A DNA stretch of 64,000 nt from NCBI RefSeq assembly GCF_003001815.1, contig NZ_PVMZ01000025.1:78465-142464 (forward strand), given 5' to 3'. Both the position numbers and the translations under genes were made by a program. Positions 1-9,350 of this stretch are shown in pieces (the stretch's first letter is position 1; each line of letters begins with the position of its first letter). Origin of the DNA: Actinoplanes italicus (GTDB lineage Bacteria; Actinomycetota; Actinomycetes; Mycobacteriales; Micromonosporaceae). The notes under the pieces are model-generated. The model had not been told where the DNA came from, searched no databases, and worked only from the letters and a program-made list of their open reading frames with translations.

Positions 1-65
1 GGCGATGCTCATGACGAACAGCCTAACGGTGATCTGTGGTTCGCCCGACCTTCGTCTCCGTATCC

Positions 66-95
66 TTGACACCTAGCGGAAACATCGGCAAAAGT
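66..95 (+). promoter_or_regulatory. Candidate promoter for fadAB
   Basis: A perfect TTGACA -35 hexamer lies at 66-71, in a stretch richer in A and T than the genes. A -10 hexamer about 17-18 bases downstream (around 89-98) is only weakly matched. Position upstream of the fadA ribosome site supports it; the -10 is uncertain. Confidence 0.35.
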
Positions 96-126
96 TAGTC
101 GCAATTCGCATCCAGGGGAGCAGTCG

Positions 127-1341
<1,215 letters not shown>

Positions 1342-1355
1342 GGAGAGAGACTTCC

Positions 1356-3500
1356 ATGACCGACACCATCCGCTACGACCGCGGTGACGACGGCATCGTC
1401 GTGCTCACCCTCGACGACCCGAGCCGCGGCGCCAACACCATGAACGACGCCTACGTGGCCAGCATGGAGAAGACCGTCTCCCGGCTGGAGGCCGAGCGCG
1501 ACCAGATCACCGGCGTGATCATCACGTCGGCGAAGAACTCCTGGTTCGCCGGCGGCGATCTGGACCAGCTCGGCTCGGTGCCGGCCGACCGCGGCCAGGA
1601 CGTGTTCGACCTGTCGACCAAGGTCAAGGGCCAGCTGCGCCGGCTCGAGACGCTCGGTAAGCCGGTCGTCGCCGCGATCAACGGCTCGGCCCTCGGCGGC
1701 GGCCTGGAGCTGGCGCTCGCCACCCACCGGCGCATCGCGCTGAACAACCCGAAGACCGAGCTCGGCCTGCCCGAGGTCACTCTCGGCCTGCTGCCCGCCG
1801 GTGGCGGCGTGGTCCGTACCGTCCGGCTCCTCGGCCTTGCCACCGCCCTGATGGAGGTGCTGCTCAAGGGCACCCGGCACCGCCTGCCCAAGGCGAAGCA
1901 GCTCGGCCTGGTCGACGAGATCGTGGACACCCCGGAGCAGTTGCTCGCCTCGGCCCGCGAGTGGATCGCGGCCAATCCCGAGGCGGCCCAGCCGTGGGAC
2001 ACCAAGGGCTACCGGATCCCCGGCGGCACGCCGTCCACGCCGTCGCTGGCCGCGATGCTGCCGGCGTTCCCGGCCAACCTGCGCAAGCAGCTCAAGGGCG
2101 CGTTCTACCCGGCGCCGCGCAACATCCTCTCGGCCGCGGTCGAGGGAGCCCAGGTCGACGTGGACACCGCGTTCGTCATCGAGACGCGGTACTTCGTCGA
2201 GCTGGTCACCGGTCCGGTCGCCAAGAACATGATCAAGGCGTTCTTCTTCGACCTGAACGAGGTCAGCCAGCGGGACATCGGCGAGGTGCCGCCGATCACC
2301 AAGGTGGCCGTGCTGGGCGCCGGCATGATGGGCGCCGCGATCGCGTACGTCTGCGCCCGATCCGGTCTTCCGACCGTGCTTCGCGACGTTTCGCTGGAGG
2401 GTGCGCAGCGCGGCAAGGGCTACTCGGAGAAGCTGGTCGCCAAGGACGTCGGCCGCGGCCGGATCTCGGAGGAGAAGGGCAGGGCCCTGCTCGACCTGAT
2501 CACGGCCACCGATCAGGTCGCCGACCTGGCCGGCGCCGACCTGGTGATCGAGGCCGTCTTCGAGGACCCGGCCCTCAAACACAAGGTGTTCGCCGAGATC
2601 GAGGGCGTCGTCGCTCCGGACGCGCTGCTCTGCTCCAACACGTCCACGCTGCCGATCACGCTGCTCGCCGAGGGCGTCAGCCGCCAGGCCGACTTCGTGG
2701 GCCTGCACTTCTTCTCCCCGGTCGACAAGATGCCGCTGGTAGAGGTGATCAAGGGCGAGAAGACCGGAGACCTTGCTGTACGCCGTGCGCTCGACGTGGT
2801 GCGGCGGCTGCGCAAGACGGCGATCGTGGTCAACGACAGCCGCGGCTTCTTCACGAGCCGGGTGATCGGCACCTTCACCAACGAGGGCATAGCGCTGCTC
2901 GCCGAGGGTGTGCCGCCGGCCAGCATCGAGCAGGCCAGCAGCCAGGCCGGCTACCCCGCTCCCGTGCTGCAGCTGATGGACGAGCTGACCCTCACGCTGC
3001 CCCGCAAGATCCGCAACGAGTACCGCGCCGCCGCCGAGGCCGCCGGCCAGACCTGGGAGGCGCACCCGGCCGACGTGGTCATCGACCGGATGATCGACGA
3101 GTTCGGGCGGCCCGGCCGCTCCGGCGGGGCGGGCTTCTACGAGTACGCCGACGGCAAGCGCACCGGGCTCTGGCCGGGCCTGTCCGCCTTCGCGAAGCCG
3201 GACGTGACGATCCCCTTCGAGGACCTCAAGGAGCGGCTGCTCTTCATCGAGGCGATCGAGACCGTGAAGTGCCTGGACGAGGGTGTGCTGACGTCGGTCG
3301 CCGAGGCCAACATCGGCTCGATCTTCGGCATCGGCTACCCCGGCTGGACCGGCGGTGTACTGCAGTACATCAACCAGTACGAGGGTGGCCTGCCGGGCTT
3401 CGTGGCGCGGGCCCGTCAGCTGGCCGACCGCTACGGCGACCGGTTCACCCCGCCGCCGCTGCTGCTGGCCAAGGCCGGCGCCGGTGAGCAATTCGTCTGA
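1356..3500 (+). CDS. fadB: Fused enoyl-CoA hydratase / 3-hydroxyacyl-CoA dehydrogenase
   Basis: Bifunctional beta-oxidation alpha subunit of 714 residues. The N-terminal crotonase domain (about 1-200) has both expected catalytic glutamates, Glu118 in GGGLELAL and Glu140 in GLPEVTLGLLPAGGG. The NAD-binding fold begins at the GAGMMG motif (321-326). The HFFSPVDKMPLVEV stretch and the NDSRGFFTSR motif identify the dehydrogenase domain, followed by its C-terminal helical repeats. A ribosome site (GAGGAGAGAG) lies between fadA and the ATG. Hydration and oxidation by this protein supply the 3-ketoacyl-CoA used by the upstream thiolase, the usual trifunctional-complex pairing. Family call firm. Confidence 0.95.
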   Translation: MTDTIRYDRGDDGIVVLTLDDPSRGANTMNDAYVASMEKTVSRLEAERDQITGVIITSAKNSWFAGGDLDQLGSVPADRGQDVFDLSTKVKGQLRRLETLGKPVVAAINGSALGGGLELALATHRRIALNNPKTELGLPEVTLGLLPAGGGVVRTVRLLGLATALMEVLLKGTRHRLPKAKQLGLVDEIVDTPEQLLASAREWIAANPEAAQPWDTKGYRIPGGTPSTPSLAAMLPAFPANLRKQLKGAFYPAPRNILSAAVEGAQVDVDTAFVIETRYFVELVTGPVAKNMIKAFFFDLNEVSQRDIGEVPPITKVAVLGAGMMGAAIAYVCARSGLPTVLRDVSLEGAQRGKGYSEKLVAKDVGRGRISEEKGRALLDLITATDQVADLAGADLVIEAVFEDPALKHKVFAEIEGVVAPDALLCSNTSTLPITLLAEGVSRQADFVGLHFFSPVDKMPLVEVIKGEKTGDLAVRRALDVVRRLRKTAIVVNDSRGFFTSRVIGTFTNEGIALLAEGVPPASIEQASSQAGYPAPVLQLMDELTLTLPRKIRNEYRAAAEAAGQTWEAHPADVVIDRMIDEFGRPGRSGGAGFYEYADGKRTGLWPGLSAFAKPDVTIPFEDLKERLLFIEAIETVKCLDEGVLTSVAEANIGSIFGIGYPGWTGGVLQYINQYEGGLPGFVARARQLADRYGDRFTPPPLLLAKAGAGEQFV

Positions 3501-3513
3501 TCGGTGATATAGG

Positions 3514-3549
3514 TCGCGTCTTGTGGATCAGCTGATCCACAAGGCGCGG
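3514..3549. terminator. 24-base perfect palindrome downstream of fadB
   Basis: Positions 3520-3543 are perfectly self-complementary around the centre ATCAGCTGAT. With two G-U pairs the stem extends to 3514-3549. There is no unpaired loop at DNA level and no clear T tract. It could act as a terminator for fadAB, or as a protein-binding or cruciform site. Confidence 0.5.
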
Positions 3550-3646
3550 ACCTGCACCGATTCCTTCATCCGGCAACTTCCGGTCGGACACCCGGCCGAT
3601 GCATGATCGATGATCTCCGGGCTACCGTCCATCCCGGAGGTTGATC

Positions 3647-4333
3647 ATGAACATCGACGCGGAGTTACCCGGCGTCTCAGTCGAGGAGCCGTGGGCGCCC
3701 GCGGTGCGTGCCCTGCTGCTGCACCTGGAGAAGTCGGGTTTCGACGGCGCGCCGCCGGTCGGCGGCGACCCGGCCGCCGCCGCGCTCCCCTGGCCGGAGT
3801 GGGCCCGGGAGGACGACACCCTCTGGCAGGTGGCCCAGTGGCTGCGTGAGTACCACGAGGCCGTCGCCGACTTCGTACCACCCGCGGACGCGGTTTGGCG
3901 CAAGGGCGGCGACTGGGAACCCGGCCTGATCATCGGCCACAACGACGCCGCGCCGTACAACGCGACCCGCGCCGGCCGCCGCCTCACCGGCTTCGTCGGC
4001 TGGGACTTCGCCGGCCCGGTCAGCCGCGACGCCGACCTCGCGTTCACCGCCTTCGCCTGGGTGCCGCTCACCGCGTACACCGACGCCACCGCCGAGGGCT
4101 GGACCGACCTCACCGACCGTCCCCGCCGCCTGCGGATGCTGCTCGACGCCTACGGCTGGCGCGGTACCGCCACCGACATGGTCCGCGAGGTCCGCGACCG
4201 GATCAGCGCCGCCATCCACGACATCCGCCGCCTGGCCACCGACGGCGACCACGACTGCCGCGAACTCATCCACTCCGGCCTCGACCTGCGCCTCGCCGCC
4301 GCCGTCAAGGAGCTGGCCGTCTTCCCCGGCTAG
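3647..4333 (+). CDS. Short phosphotransferase (aminoglycoside/choline kinase-like) protein
   Basis: A 228-residue protein with the catalytic half of the APH kinase fold. The catalytic loop reads GHNDAAPYN (HxDxxxxN), and the metal-binding aspartate follows in VGWDFAGP. The usual N-terminal ATP-binding lobe of the 300-residue family is largely missing, so substrate and even kinase activity are open. The ATG at 3647 is chosen because a GGAGG ribosome site ends 6 bases before it; a TTG two codons upstream has poorer spacing. It stands alone between the fadAB hairpin and a hairpin repeat array. Confidence 0.75.
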   Translation: MNIDAELPGVSVEEPWAPAVRALLLHLEKSGFDGAPPVGGDPAAAALPWPEWAREDDTLWQVAQWLREYHEAVADFVPPADAVWRKGGDWEPGLIIGHNDAAPYNATRAGRRLTGFVGWDFAGPVSRDADLAFTAFAWVPLTAYTDATAEGWTDLTDRPRRLRMLLDAYGWRGTATDMVREVRDRISAAIHDIRRLATDGDHDCRELIHSGLDLRLAAAVKELAVFPG

Positions 4334-4342
4334 CCTCGCCCA

Positions 4343-4517
4343 CCCCGCGTGGTGACCTACGCCCACCGGCAAGCCGTACATCACCACACAACACCGCCCA
4401 ACCCGCACCGTGGTGACCTACGCCCACCGGCAAGCCGTACATCACCACACAACACCGCCCAACCCGCACCGTGGTGACCTACGCCCACCGGCAAGCCGTA
4501 CATCACCACGCGGTTTT
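4343..4517. repeat. Tandem 61-bp hairpin repeat (three copies) inside a larger inverted repeat
   Basis: A 39-base core starts at 4349, 4410 and 4471, exactly 61 bases apart; the copies are almost identical. Each core begins GTGGTGA and ends TCACCAC, so each can form its own hairpin with further TACG/CGTA pairing inside. The whole array is bracketed by CCGCGTGGTGA (4345-4355) and its complement TCACCACGCGG (4503-4513), followed by TTTT. This suggests one ancestral hairpin, probably a terminator, that grew by duplication of its inside. A relative with the same arms lies at 59802-59852. Confidence 0.8.
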
Positions 4518-4574
4518 GGGGGGGTGACAGCGGGCCGCAAGCGCGCGGCAAGCGGGGCGGGGCATGGTCGGCAC

Positions 4575-5381
4575 ATGAGAGACGACATCGCGAAACTCGG
4601 GACCGTGCTCGGGGTCTGGGCGCATCCCGACGACGAGGCCTACCTGTCCGGCGGGCTGATGGCACTGGCCCGGGACGCCGGCTCGCGGGTGGCCTGTGTG
4701 ACCGCGACCCGTGGCGAGCACGGCACCGGCGACCCGGAGCGCTGGCCGCCCGACCGGCTCGCCGCCCGCCGCACCGTCGAACTCGACGACTGCCTGCGCG
4801 TACTCGGGGTCGAGGAGCATCACTGGCTCGGGTACGCCGACGGCGGCTGCGCCGAAGTTCCGGCAGCCGAGGCCGTCGCGCGCCTCTGCGACCTGATCGA
4901 CGGCATCCGGCCGGACACGGTCGTCACGTTCGGGCCGGACGGCAACACCGGGCACCCCGACCATCGTGCGGTGGGCCGCTGGACGGCCGCAGCCGTCGAC
5001 CGGGCCGCGCCCGCGGGGACCCGGCTGCTGCAGGCCGCCGTCACCGACGACTGGGCCGAACGCTGGCGCCCGCTCAACGACCGCTTCGACGTGTTCCTGC
5101 CGGGCTTCCCGGTGACCTGCCCGGAACCGGCCCTGGCGCTGCACCTTCAACTGACCGGTGAGCTGCTGGAACGCAAGGTCCGCGCGCTGGCCGCGCAGGC
5201 CACGCAGACCGAGGCGCTGATCGCCGCGATGGGTGCCGACTATCCGGCCTGGGTCGCCGACGAGGCGTTCGTCGAGGCCGTTCCGGCCGTTCCTCCGCCG
5301 TGCGACCGCTGCTGGTGGGATCTGTCCGAGGCACGCTGGCACTGCGCGGGACCGGTGGAAGCGATTATGGTTGGCCGATGA
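4575..5381 (+). CDS. PIG-L/LmbE family deacetylase
   Basis: A 268-residue zinc-dependent deacetylase of the family that removes acetyl groups from N-acetylglucosaminyl conjugates (MshB, Mca and LmbE are members). The metal motif AHPDDEA sits at residues 16-22 and the second metal site GHPDHRAVG about 110 residues later. The ATG at 4575 is chosen because the domain begins within 15 residues of it; the frame is open further upstream, but that part is only the hairpin array. There is no ribosome site, and CATGGT lies 6 bases before the ATG, so it may be leaderless. Its stop overlaps the start of the next gene. The substrate is not evident. Confidence 0.85.
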   Translation: MRDDIAKLGTVLGVWAHPDDEAYLSGGLMALARDAGSRVACVTATRGEHGTGDPERWPPDRLAARRTVELDDCLRVLGVEEHHWLGYADGGCAEVPAAEAVARLCDLIDGIRPDTVVTFGPDGNTGHPDHRAVGRWTAAAVDRAAPAGTRLLQAAVTDDWAERWRPLNDRFDVFLPGFPVTCPEPALALHLQLTGELLERKVRALAAQATQTEALIAAMGADYPAWVADEAFVEAVPAVPPPCDRCWWDLSEARWHCAGPVEAIMVGR

Positions 5382-6145
5382 CACGACCCCGCACGGTCGT
5401 TCTCAACGGCGATCTCGGCAGCGGCAAATCCACCGTCTCGGTTCTGCTCGCGCGGCGGCTGGGGCTGCGCCGGGTCAGCATCGGTGACCTCTACCGGCAG
5501 ATGGCGGCCGACCATCAGATGACGGCCCTGCAGCTCAACCTGCACGCCGAGCTCGACGACAAGGTCGACCACTACATCGACACGCTGCAGCACGACATGG
5601 CGGCCGCCGGTGAGGAGCTGGTCGTCGACAGCCGGCTGGCCTGGCACTTCTTCACCGGGGCGCTGAAGGTGCACCTGATCACCGACCCGGTGGTGGCGGC
5701 CCGCCGGGTGCTCGGCCGGCCGGGCGACGCGGTGGAGAACTACCGCGACCTCGACGAGTCCCGCCGCCGGCTGACCGACCGCAGCGAGAGCGAAAGACGC
5801 AGATTCCTCATCCGGTACGGCGTGGACAAGACCCGCCTGCGCAACTACGACCTGGTCTGCGACACCACCCGCGCGGCTCCGGAGGAGGTCGTCGAGCGGA
5901 TCGTGGACATGCTCGGCGAAACACCCGGCGACCGTCCGGTGTGCCACCTCGATCCGCAACGGATACAGCGGGAGCCGGACACCGGGGCGGACGGTGAGAT
6001 CACGGTCCGTCACCTGGGGCCGGACTTCGCGGCGGTGAGCGGCAGCCGTCGTCTCGACGCCTCGGTCCGGGCCGGTGAACGGCTCACCCGGATGGTGCTG
6101 GCCGATGACCACCGCTCCGGCGGGACCGCTTCACCCGTACCGTAG
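5378..6145 (+). CDS. P-loop nucleotide kinase-like protein with C-terminal extension
   Basis: A 255-residue protein with a Walker A motif GDLGSGKST at 11-19 and a VSIGDLYRQ stretch after it, as in cytidylate/adenylate-type kinases. A VVDSRLAW segment fits the substrate-binding or Walker B region, and a lid-like Arg-rich stretch (DESRRRLTDRSESERRRF) follows. About 60 C-terminal residues after the kinase fold match nothing I recognise. The start overlaps the deacetylase stop (ATGA at 5378-5381), so the two are translationally coupled. Substrate unknown; the cytidylate-kinase-like call is by motif only. Confidence 0.7.
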   Translation: MTRPRTVVLNGDLGSGKSTVSVLLARRLGLRRVSIGDLYRQMAADHQMTALQLNLHAELDDKVDHYIDTLQHDMAAAGEELVVDSRLAWHFFTGALKVHLITDPVVAARRVLGRPGDAVENYRDLDESRRRLTDRSESERRRFLIRYGVDKTRLRNYDLVCDTTRAAPEEVVERIVDMLGETPGDRPVCHLDPQRIQREPDTGADGEITVRHLGPDFAAVSGSRRLDASVRAGERLTRMVLADDHRSGGTASPVP

Positions 6146-7867
6146 GAGGGGTGCCGCCAGGCGTCGGTAATAGGGGCTGGATCGCAGCAGCTCATCGTGG
6201 GTGCCCGAGCCGGTGACCAGCCCGCCGTCGACCACGAGCACGCGCTCCGCGGATCGCACGGTGGAGAACCGGTGCGCGATGATCATCAGTGCGCAGACCG
6301 CCGAGATCTCGTGCAGCGTCGCGGCCAGGACGTTCTCGCTGTCCGGGTCGAGATGGGCGGTCGGCTCGTCGAGCAGGATGAGATCCGGGCGGGCCAGCAG
6401 GCAGCGGGCGATGGCGACGCGCTGACGCTGGCCTCCGGACAGGTGCCGCCCGTGCTCACCGACGGGTGTGTCGAGTCCCGACGGGAGCCCGGCGACCACC
6501 GGGAGCAGACCGGTCATGGCCAGCACCCGGCGCAGTTCGCGGCTTGTGACCGGCCCGGCGCCGTACAGCAGGTTGTCCCGCAGCGTGCCGGCGAGCAGCG
6601 GGGAGTCCTGCTCGACCAGACCGATCGAGGCACGATATCGGGCGTACGGAAGGAATCGCGCATCCCGGCCGTGCAGCAGCACCGACCCGCGATCCGGATC
6701 GTAGAACCGCTCCGCCAGCGCGAAGATCGTCGACTTGCCGGCGCCGGACGGCCCGACCAGCGCGACCTGGCCACGGGACGGCACCGTGAAGCCGATCCCG
6801 CGCAGCACCGGGCGGCCCGGCCGATAGCCGAACCAGACGTCGCGGAACTCCAGCACGGGCGCCACCCGGCGAGCCGCGCCGCGGACCGTGGCGACCGCGA
6901 CCGTTCTGTCCCGTTCCACCGGCAGGGCCAGCACCTCGTTGATCCGGTGCAGCGCCCCGGAACCCTGCTGGACCGCGCCGACCGCCTGGAAGATCTCGTA
7001 GACGGGTGCCGCCAGATACGTCATGGCCAGCGTGAACGCGACCAGTTCGCCGAGCGTCATGGCCCCGGACGCCACCCGGCTCGCACCCGTGAGCAGAACG
7101 GTCAGGAAGGCGCCGCTGACTGCCAGGTCGTTGGCCGGTCCGCTGAGCGCCACCATCCCGGCCATCCGCAGGTTCGCCAGGTAGACGCGCCCGGCCGAAG
7201 TGTCCAGCCGCTCAGCCTCGAGCCCTTCGGTACGGCAGGCGCGCACCAGCCGGATGCCGCCGAGGACCCGTTCCAGGTCGGCGACCAGTGCCCCCTCGGC
7301 CGCGCTCGCGGTCCGCGAGGCGAGACGTACCCGCCGGACCACCGCGAGCAGGGCGCCGAACGAGCCGCCGAACAGCACCACCACGGCGGCCAGCAGCCAC
7401 GGATCCAGCCAGGCCAGCAACCCGATCGCCGCGGCCAGTCCGACCACACCGGCCAGCCCGGTGCCGAGGCTCTGCGCGATCAACGTCTTCACCACGGCCG
7501 TGTCACCGCAGGCGCGGGCGATCAGGTCCCCGATCCGGCCGTCGTCGAGGACCGACAGGCGCACCCGCAGCAGGTGCCCGGCGACGGTGCGGCGCAGATC
7601 ACGCGTCATCGTCTCGCCGGTCTGCGCCTGGAGGTACCGGGCCAGCGCCAGCGCCGACGCCTGCGCGGCGAACAGACCGGTCAGCGCACCGATCACCGGC
7701 CACGGCAGGGAACCCGCGGCGGCGCCGTCGACGGCCACACGGGCCAGCAGGGGCTGGGTCAGGGCGAGCAATGAGCCGAGGAGGCTGAGCGCCGCCGCTC
7801 CGAGGATCGACCGGCGGTATCCGCGGGCCAGCCGGCTCAGGTCCCGCCACCGGGCCAGATCGGCCAT
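6131..7867 (-). CDS. ABC transporter, fused membrane and ATPase domains (exporter type)
   Basis: Half-transporter of 578 residues. The N-terminal half is a six-helix exporter membrane domain. The ATPase has Walker A GPSGAGKST, signature LSGGQRQRVAIAR, Walker B LILLDEPTAHLD and the H-loop histidine in IIAHRFSTV. As a half-size protein it should homodimerise in the plasma membrane and expel lipid, peptide or drug. The ATG at 7867 is preferred to a GTG at 7882 because a GAGAGGGGG ribosome site lies just before the ATG. It converges with the kinase gene, overlapping its end by 15 bases. Confidence 0.88.
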   Translation of the reverse strand: MADLARWRDLSRLARGYRRSILGAAALSLLGSLLALTQPLLARVAVDGAAAGSLPWPVIGALTGLFAAQASALALARYLQAQTGETMTRDLRRTVAGHLLRVRLSVLDDGRIGDLIARACGDTAVVKTLIAQSLGTGLAGVVGLAAAIGLLAWLDPWLLAAVVVLFGGSFGALLAVVRRVRLASRTASAAEGALVADLERVLGGIRLVRACRTEGLEAERLDTSAGRVYLANLRMAGMVALSGPANDLAVSGAFLTVLLTGASRVASGAMTLGELVAFTLAMTYLAAPVYEIFQAVGAVQQGSGALHRINEVLALPVERDRTVAVATVRGAARRVAPVLEFRDVWFGYRPGRPVLRGIGFTVPSRGQVALVGPSGAGKSTIFALAERFYDPDRGSVLLHGRDARFLPYARYRASIGLVEQDSPLLAGTLRDNLLYGAGPVTSRELRRVLAMTGLLPVVAGLPSGLDTPVGEHGRHLSGGQRQRVAIARCLLARPDLILLDEPTAHLDPDSENVLAATLHEISAVCALMIIAHRFSTVRSAERVLVVDGGLVTGSGTHDELLRSSPYYRRLAAPLLRYG

Positions 7868-7975
7868 GACGCCCCCTCTCACCAGGAGATCCCGACGTTA
7901 GGCAGGCATTTCGGACGGCAGCAACGAGCCGGGAGGGATGCCAGCGCGGCAAGAGGGTGGCCGGTCGTCCTTTCG

Positions 7976-7981
7976 TAGGAT
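7976..7981 (+). promoter_or_regulatory. -10 hexamer for a leaderless matB-like transcript
   Basis: TAGGAT is followed by exactly 6 bases and then the ATG at 7988, with no ribosome site between. This is the spacing expected when transcription starts on the start codon. No convincing -35 is visible. Confidence 0.4.
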
Positions 7982-7987
7982 CCGGTG

Positions 7988-9334
7988 ATGCGCCTGCTCA
8001 CCTCGCTGCACTCCGCCGACGACCGGCCCGGGGCGGTGGTCGCGCTGGACGGGGCGCTGTCCCGTCACGAACTGCTCGCCCGCGCCGGCGGCGTGGCCGC
8101 CCGGCTGCGGGGCCTTCCGATCGTGGCGGTGGACGCCGTTCCATCGCTGTCGACGATCGTCACGGTGACCGGGGCGCTGCTGGCCGGGGTGCCGATCGTG
8201 CCGATCCCGCCGGACGCCGGCGTCCTCGAACGCGAGCACATCCTGCGCGACTCCGGAGCGACGGTGCTGCCGGACCTGCCACCGCCGGCGGGTGACGTCC
8301 CCGCGGAGCCGTCGGCGAATGCCGCCGCTCTCGTCCTCTACACCAGCGGGACCACGGGCGCGCCCAAGGGCGTGGTCATCTCCCGGGCCGCGATCGCCGC
8401 CGACCTGGACGCCCTCGCCGGGGCCTGGCAGTGGACCGCCGACGACACCCTGGTGCACGGCCTGCCGCTCTATCACGTGCACGGCCTGGTCCTCGGCGTC
8501 CTCGGGCCGCTGCGGATCGGCTCCAGGTTGATCCACACCGGAAGACCGACCCCGCGGGCGTACGCCGAAAGCCGCGGAAGCATGTACTTCGGCGTACCCA
8601 CCGTCTGGTCGCGGATCGCCGCCGACCCGTCCGCCGCCCGCGCCCTCGCCCCGGCCCGGCTGCTCGTCTCCGGCAGCGCCCCGCTCCCGGTCCCGGTCTT
8701 CGACGACCTCGCCACGCTCACCGGGCAGTCCCCGGTCGAGCGGTACGGCATGACCGAGACGCTGATCACGGTCAGCGCCCGCTCCGACGGCGAACGCCGC
8801 CCCGGACACGTCGGCCTGCCCCTGCCGGGCATCGGGACCCGGCTCGTCGACGAGACCGGCGCGCCGCTGCCCAACGACGGCCGGACGATCGGCCACCTGC
8901 AGGTGCAGGGACCCACCCTGCTCGACGGCTATCTGCGCGACGGCGGGGTACGCCCACCCGACCTCGCCGACGGCTGGTATCCGACCGGTGACGTGGCCAC
9001 CATCGGCCCGGACGGCTGGCACCGCATCGTCGGGCGCGCCTCCACCGACCTGATCAAGTCGGGCGGCTACCGGGTCGGCGCCGGCGAGGTCGAGGACGCG
9101 CTGCTGCTGCACCCGGCCGTACGGGAGGCCGCCGTGGTCGGCGTCCCGCACCCGGACCTGGGCGAACAGATCACCGCCTTCGTGGTCGCCGAGCCGGTCG
9201 GCGCGGCCGAGCTGATCGACTTCGTGGCAGCCCGGCTCGCGGCGCACAAGCGCCCCCGGGTGGTGCACCTGGTCGGCAGCCTGCCCCGCAACGCCATGGG
9301 CAAGGTGCAGAAGAGTTTGCTCACGACCGAATGA
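7988..9334 (+). CDS. matB: Malonyl-CoA (methylmalonyl-CoA) synthetase-like ligase
   Basis: An acyl-adenylate-forming enzyme of 448 residues. It has the AMP-binding loop TSGTTGAPKG (119-128), the ERYGMTET motif (about 252), the GWYPTGDVA and GRASTDLIKSGGYR hinge motifs, and the catalytic lysine in NAMGKVQKS near the C-terminus. The GLPLYHVHGLVLGVLGPLR stretch and overall length closely resemble Streptomyces MatB as I remember it, so malonate plus CoA to malonyl-CoA is the best guess. No malonate transporter or decarboxylase gene is nearby. The enzyme could feed extender units to polyketide synthesis elsewhere. Specificity is inferred. Confidence 0.8.
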   Translation: MRLLTSLHSADDRPGAVVALDGALSRHELLARAGGVAARLRGLPIVAVDAVPSLSTIVTVTGALLAGVPIVPIPPDAGVLEREHILRDSGATVLPDLPPPAGDVPAEPSANAAALVLYTSGTTGAPKGVVISRAAIAADLDALAGAWQWTADDTLVHGLPLYHVHGLVLGVLGPLRIGSRLIHTGRPTPRAYAESRGSMYFGVPTVWSRIAADPSAARALAPARLLVSGSAPLPVPVFDDLATLTGQSPVERYGMTETLITVSARSDGERRPGHVGLPLPGIGTRLVDETGAPLPNDGRTIGHLQVQGPTLLDGYLRDGGVRPPDLADGWYPTGDVATIGPDGWHRIVGRASTDLIKSGGYRVGAGEVEDALLLHPAVREAAVVGVPHPDLGEQITAFVVAEPVGAAELIDFVAARLAAHKRPRVVHLVGSLPRNAMGKVQKSLLTTE

Positions 9335-9350
9335 CTCAAGCGGCACCCCC

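Noticed and set aside
4349..4509. CRISPR array
   Set aside because: The 22-base spacers are identical between copies and the repeats are hairpin-forming terminator-like units; no cas genes nearby.
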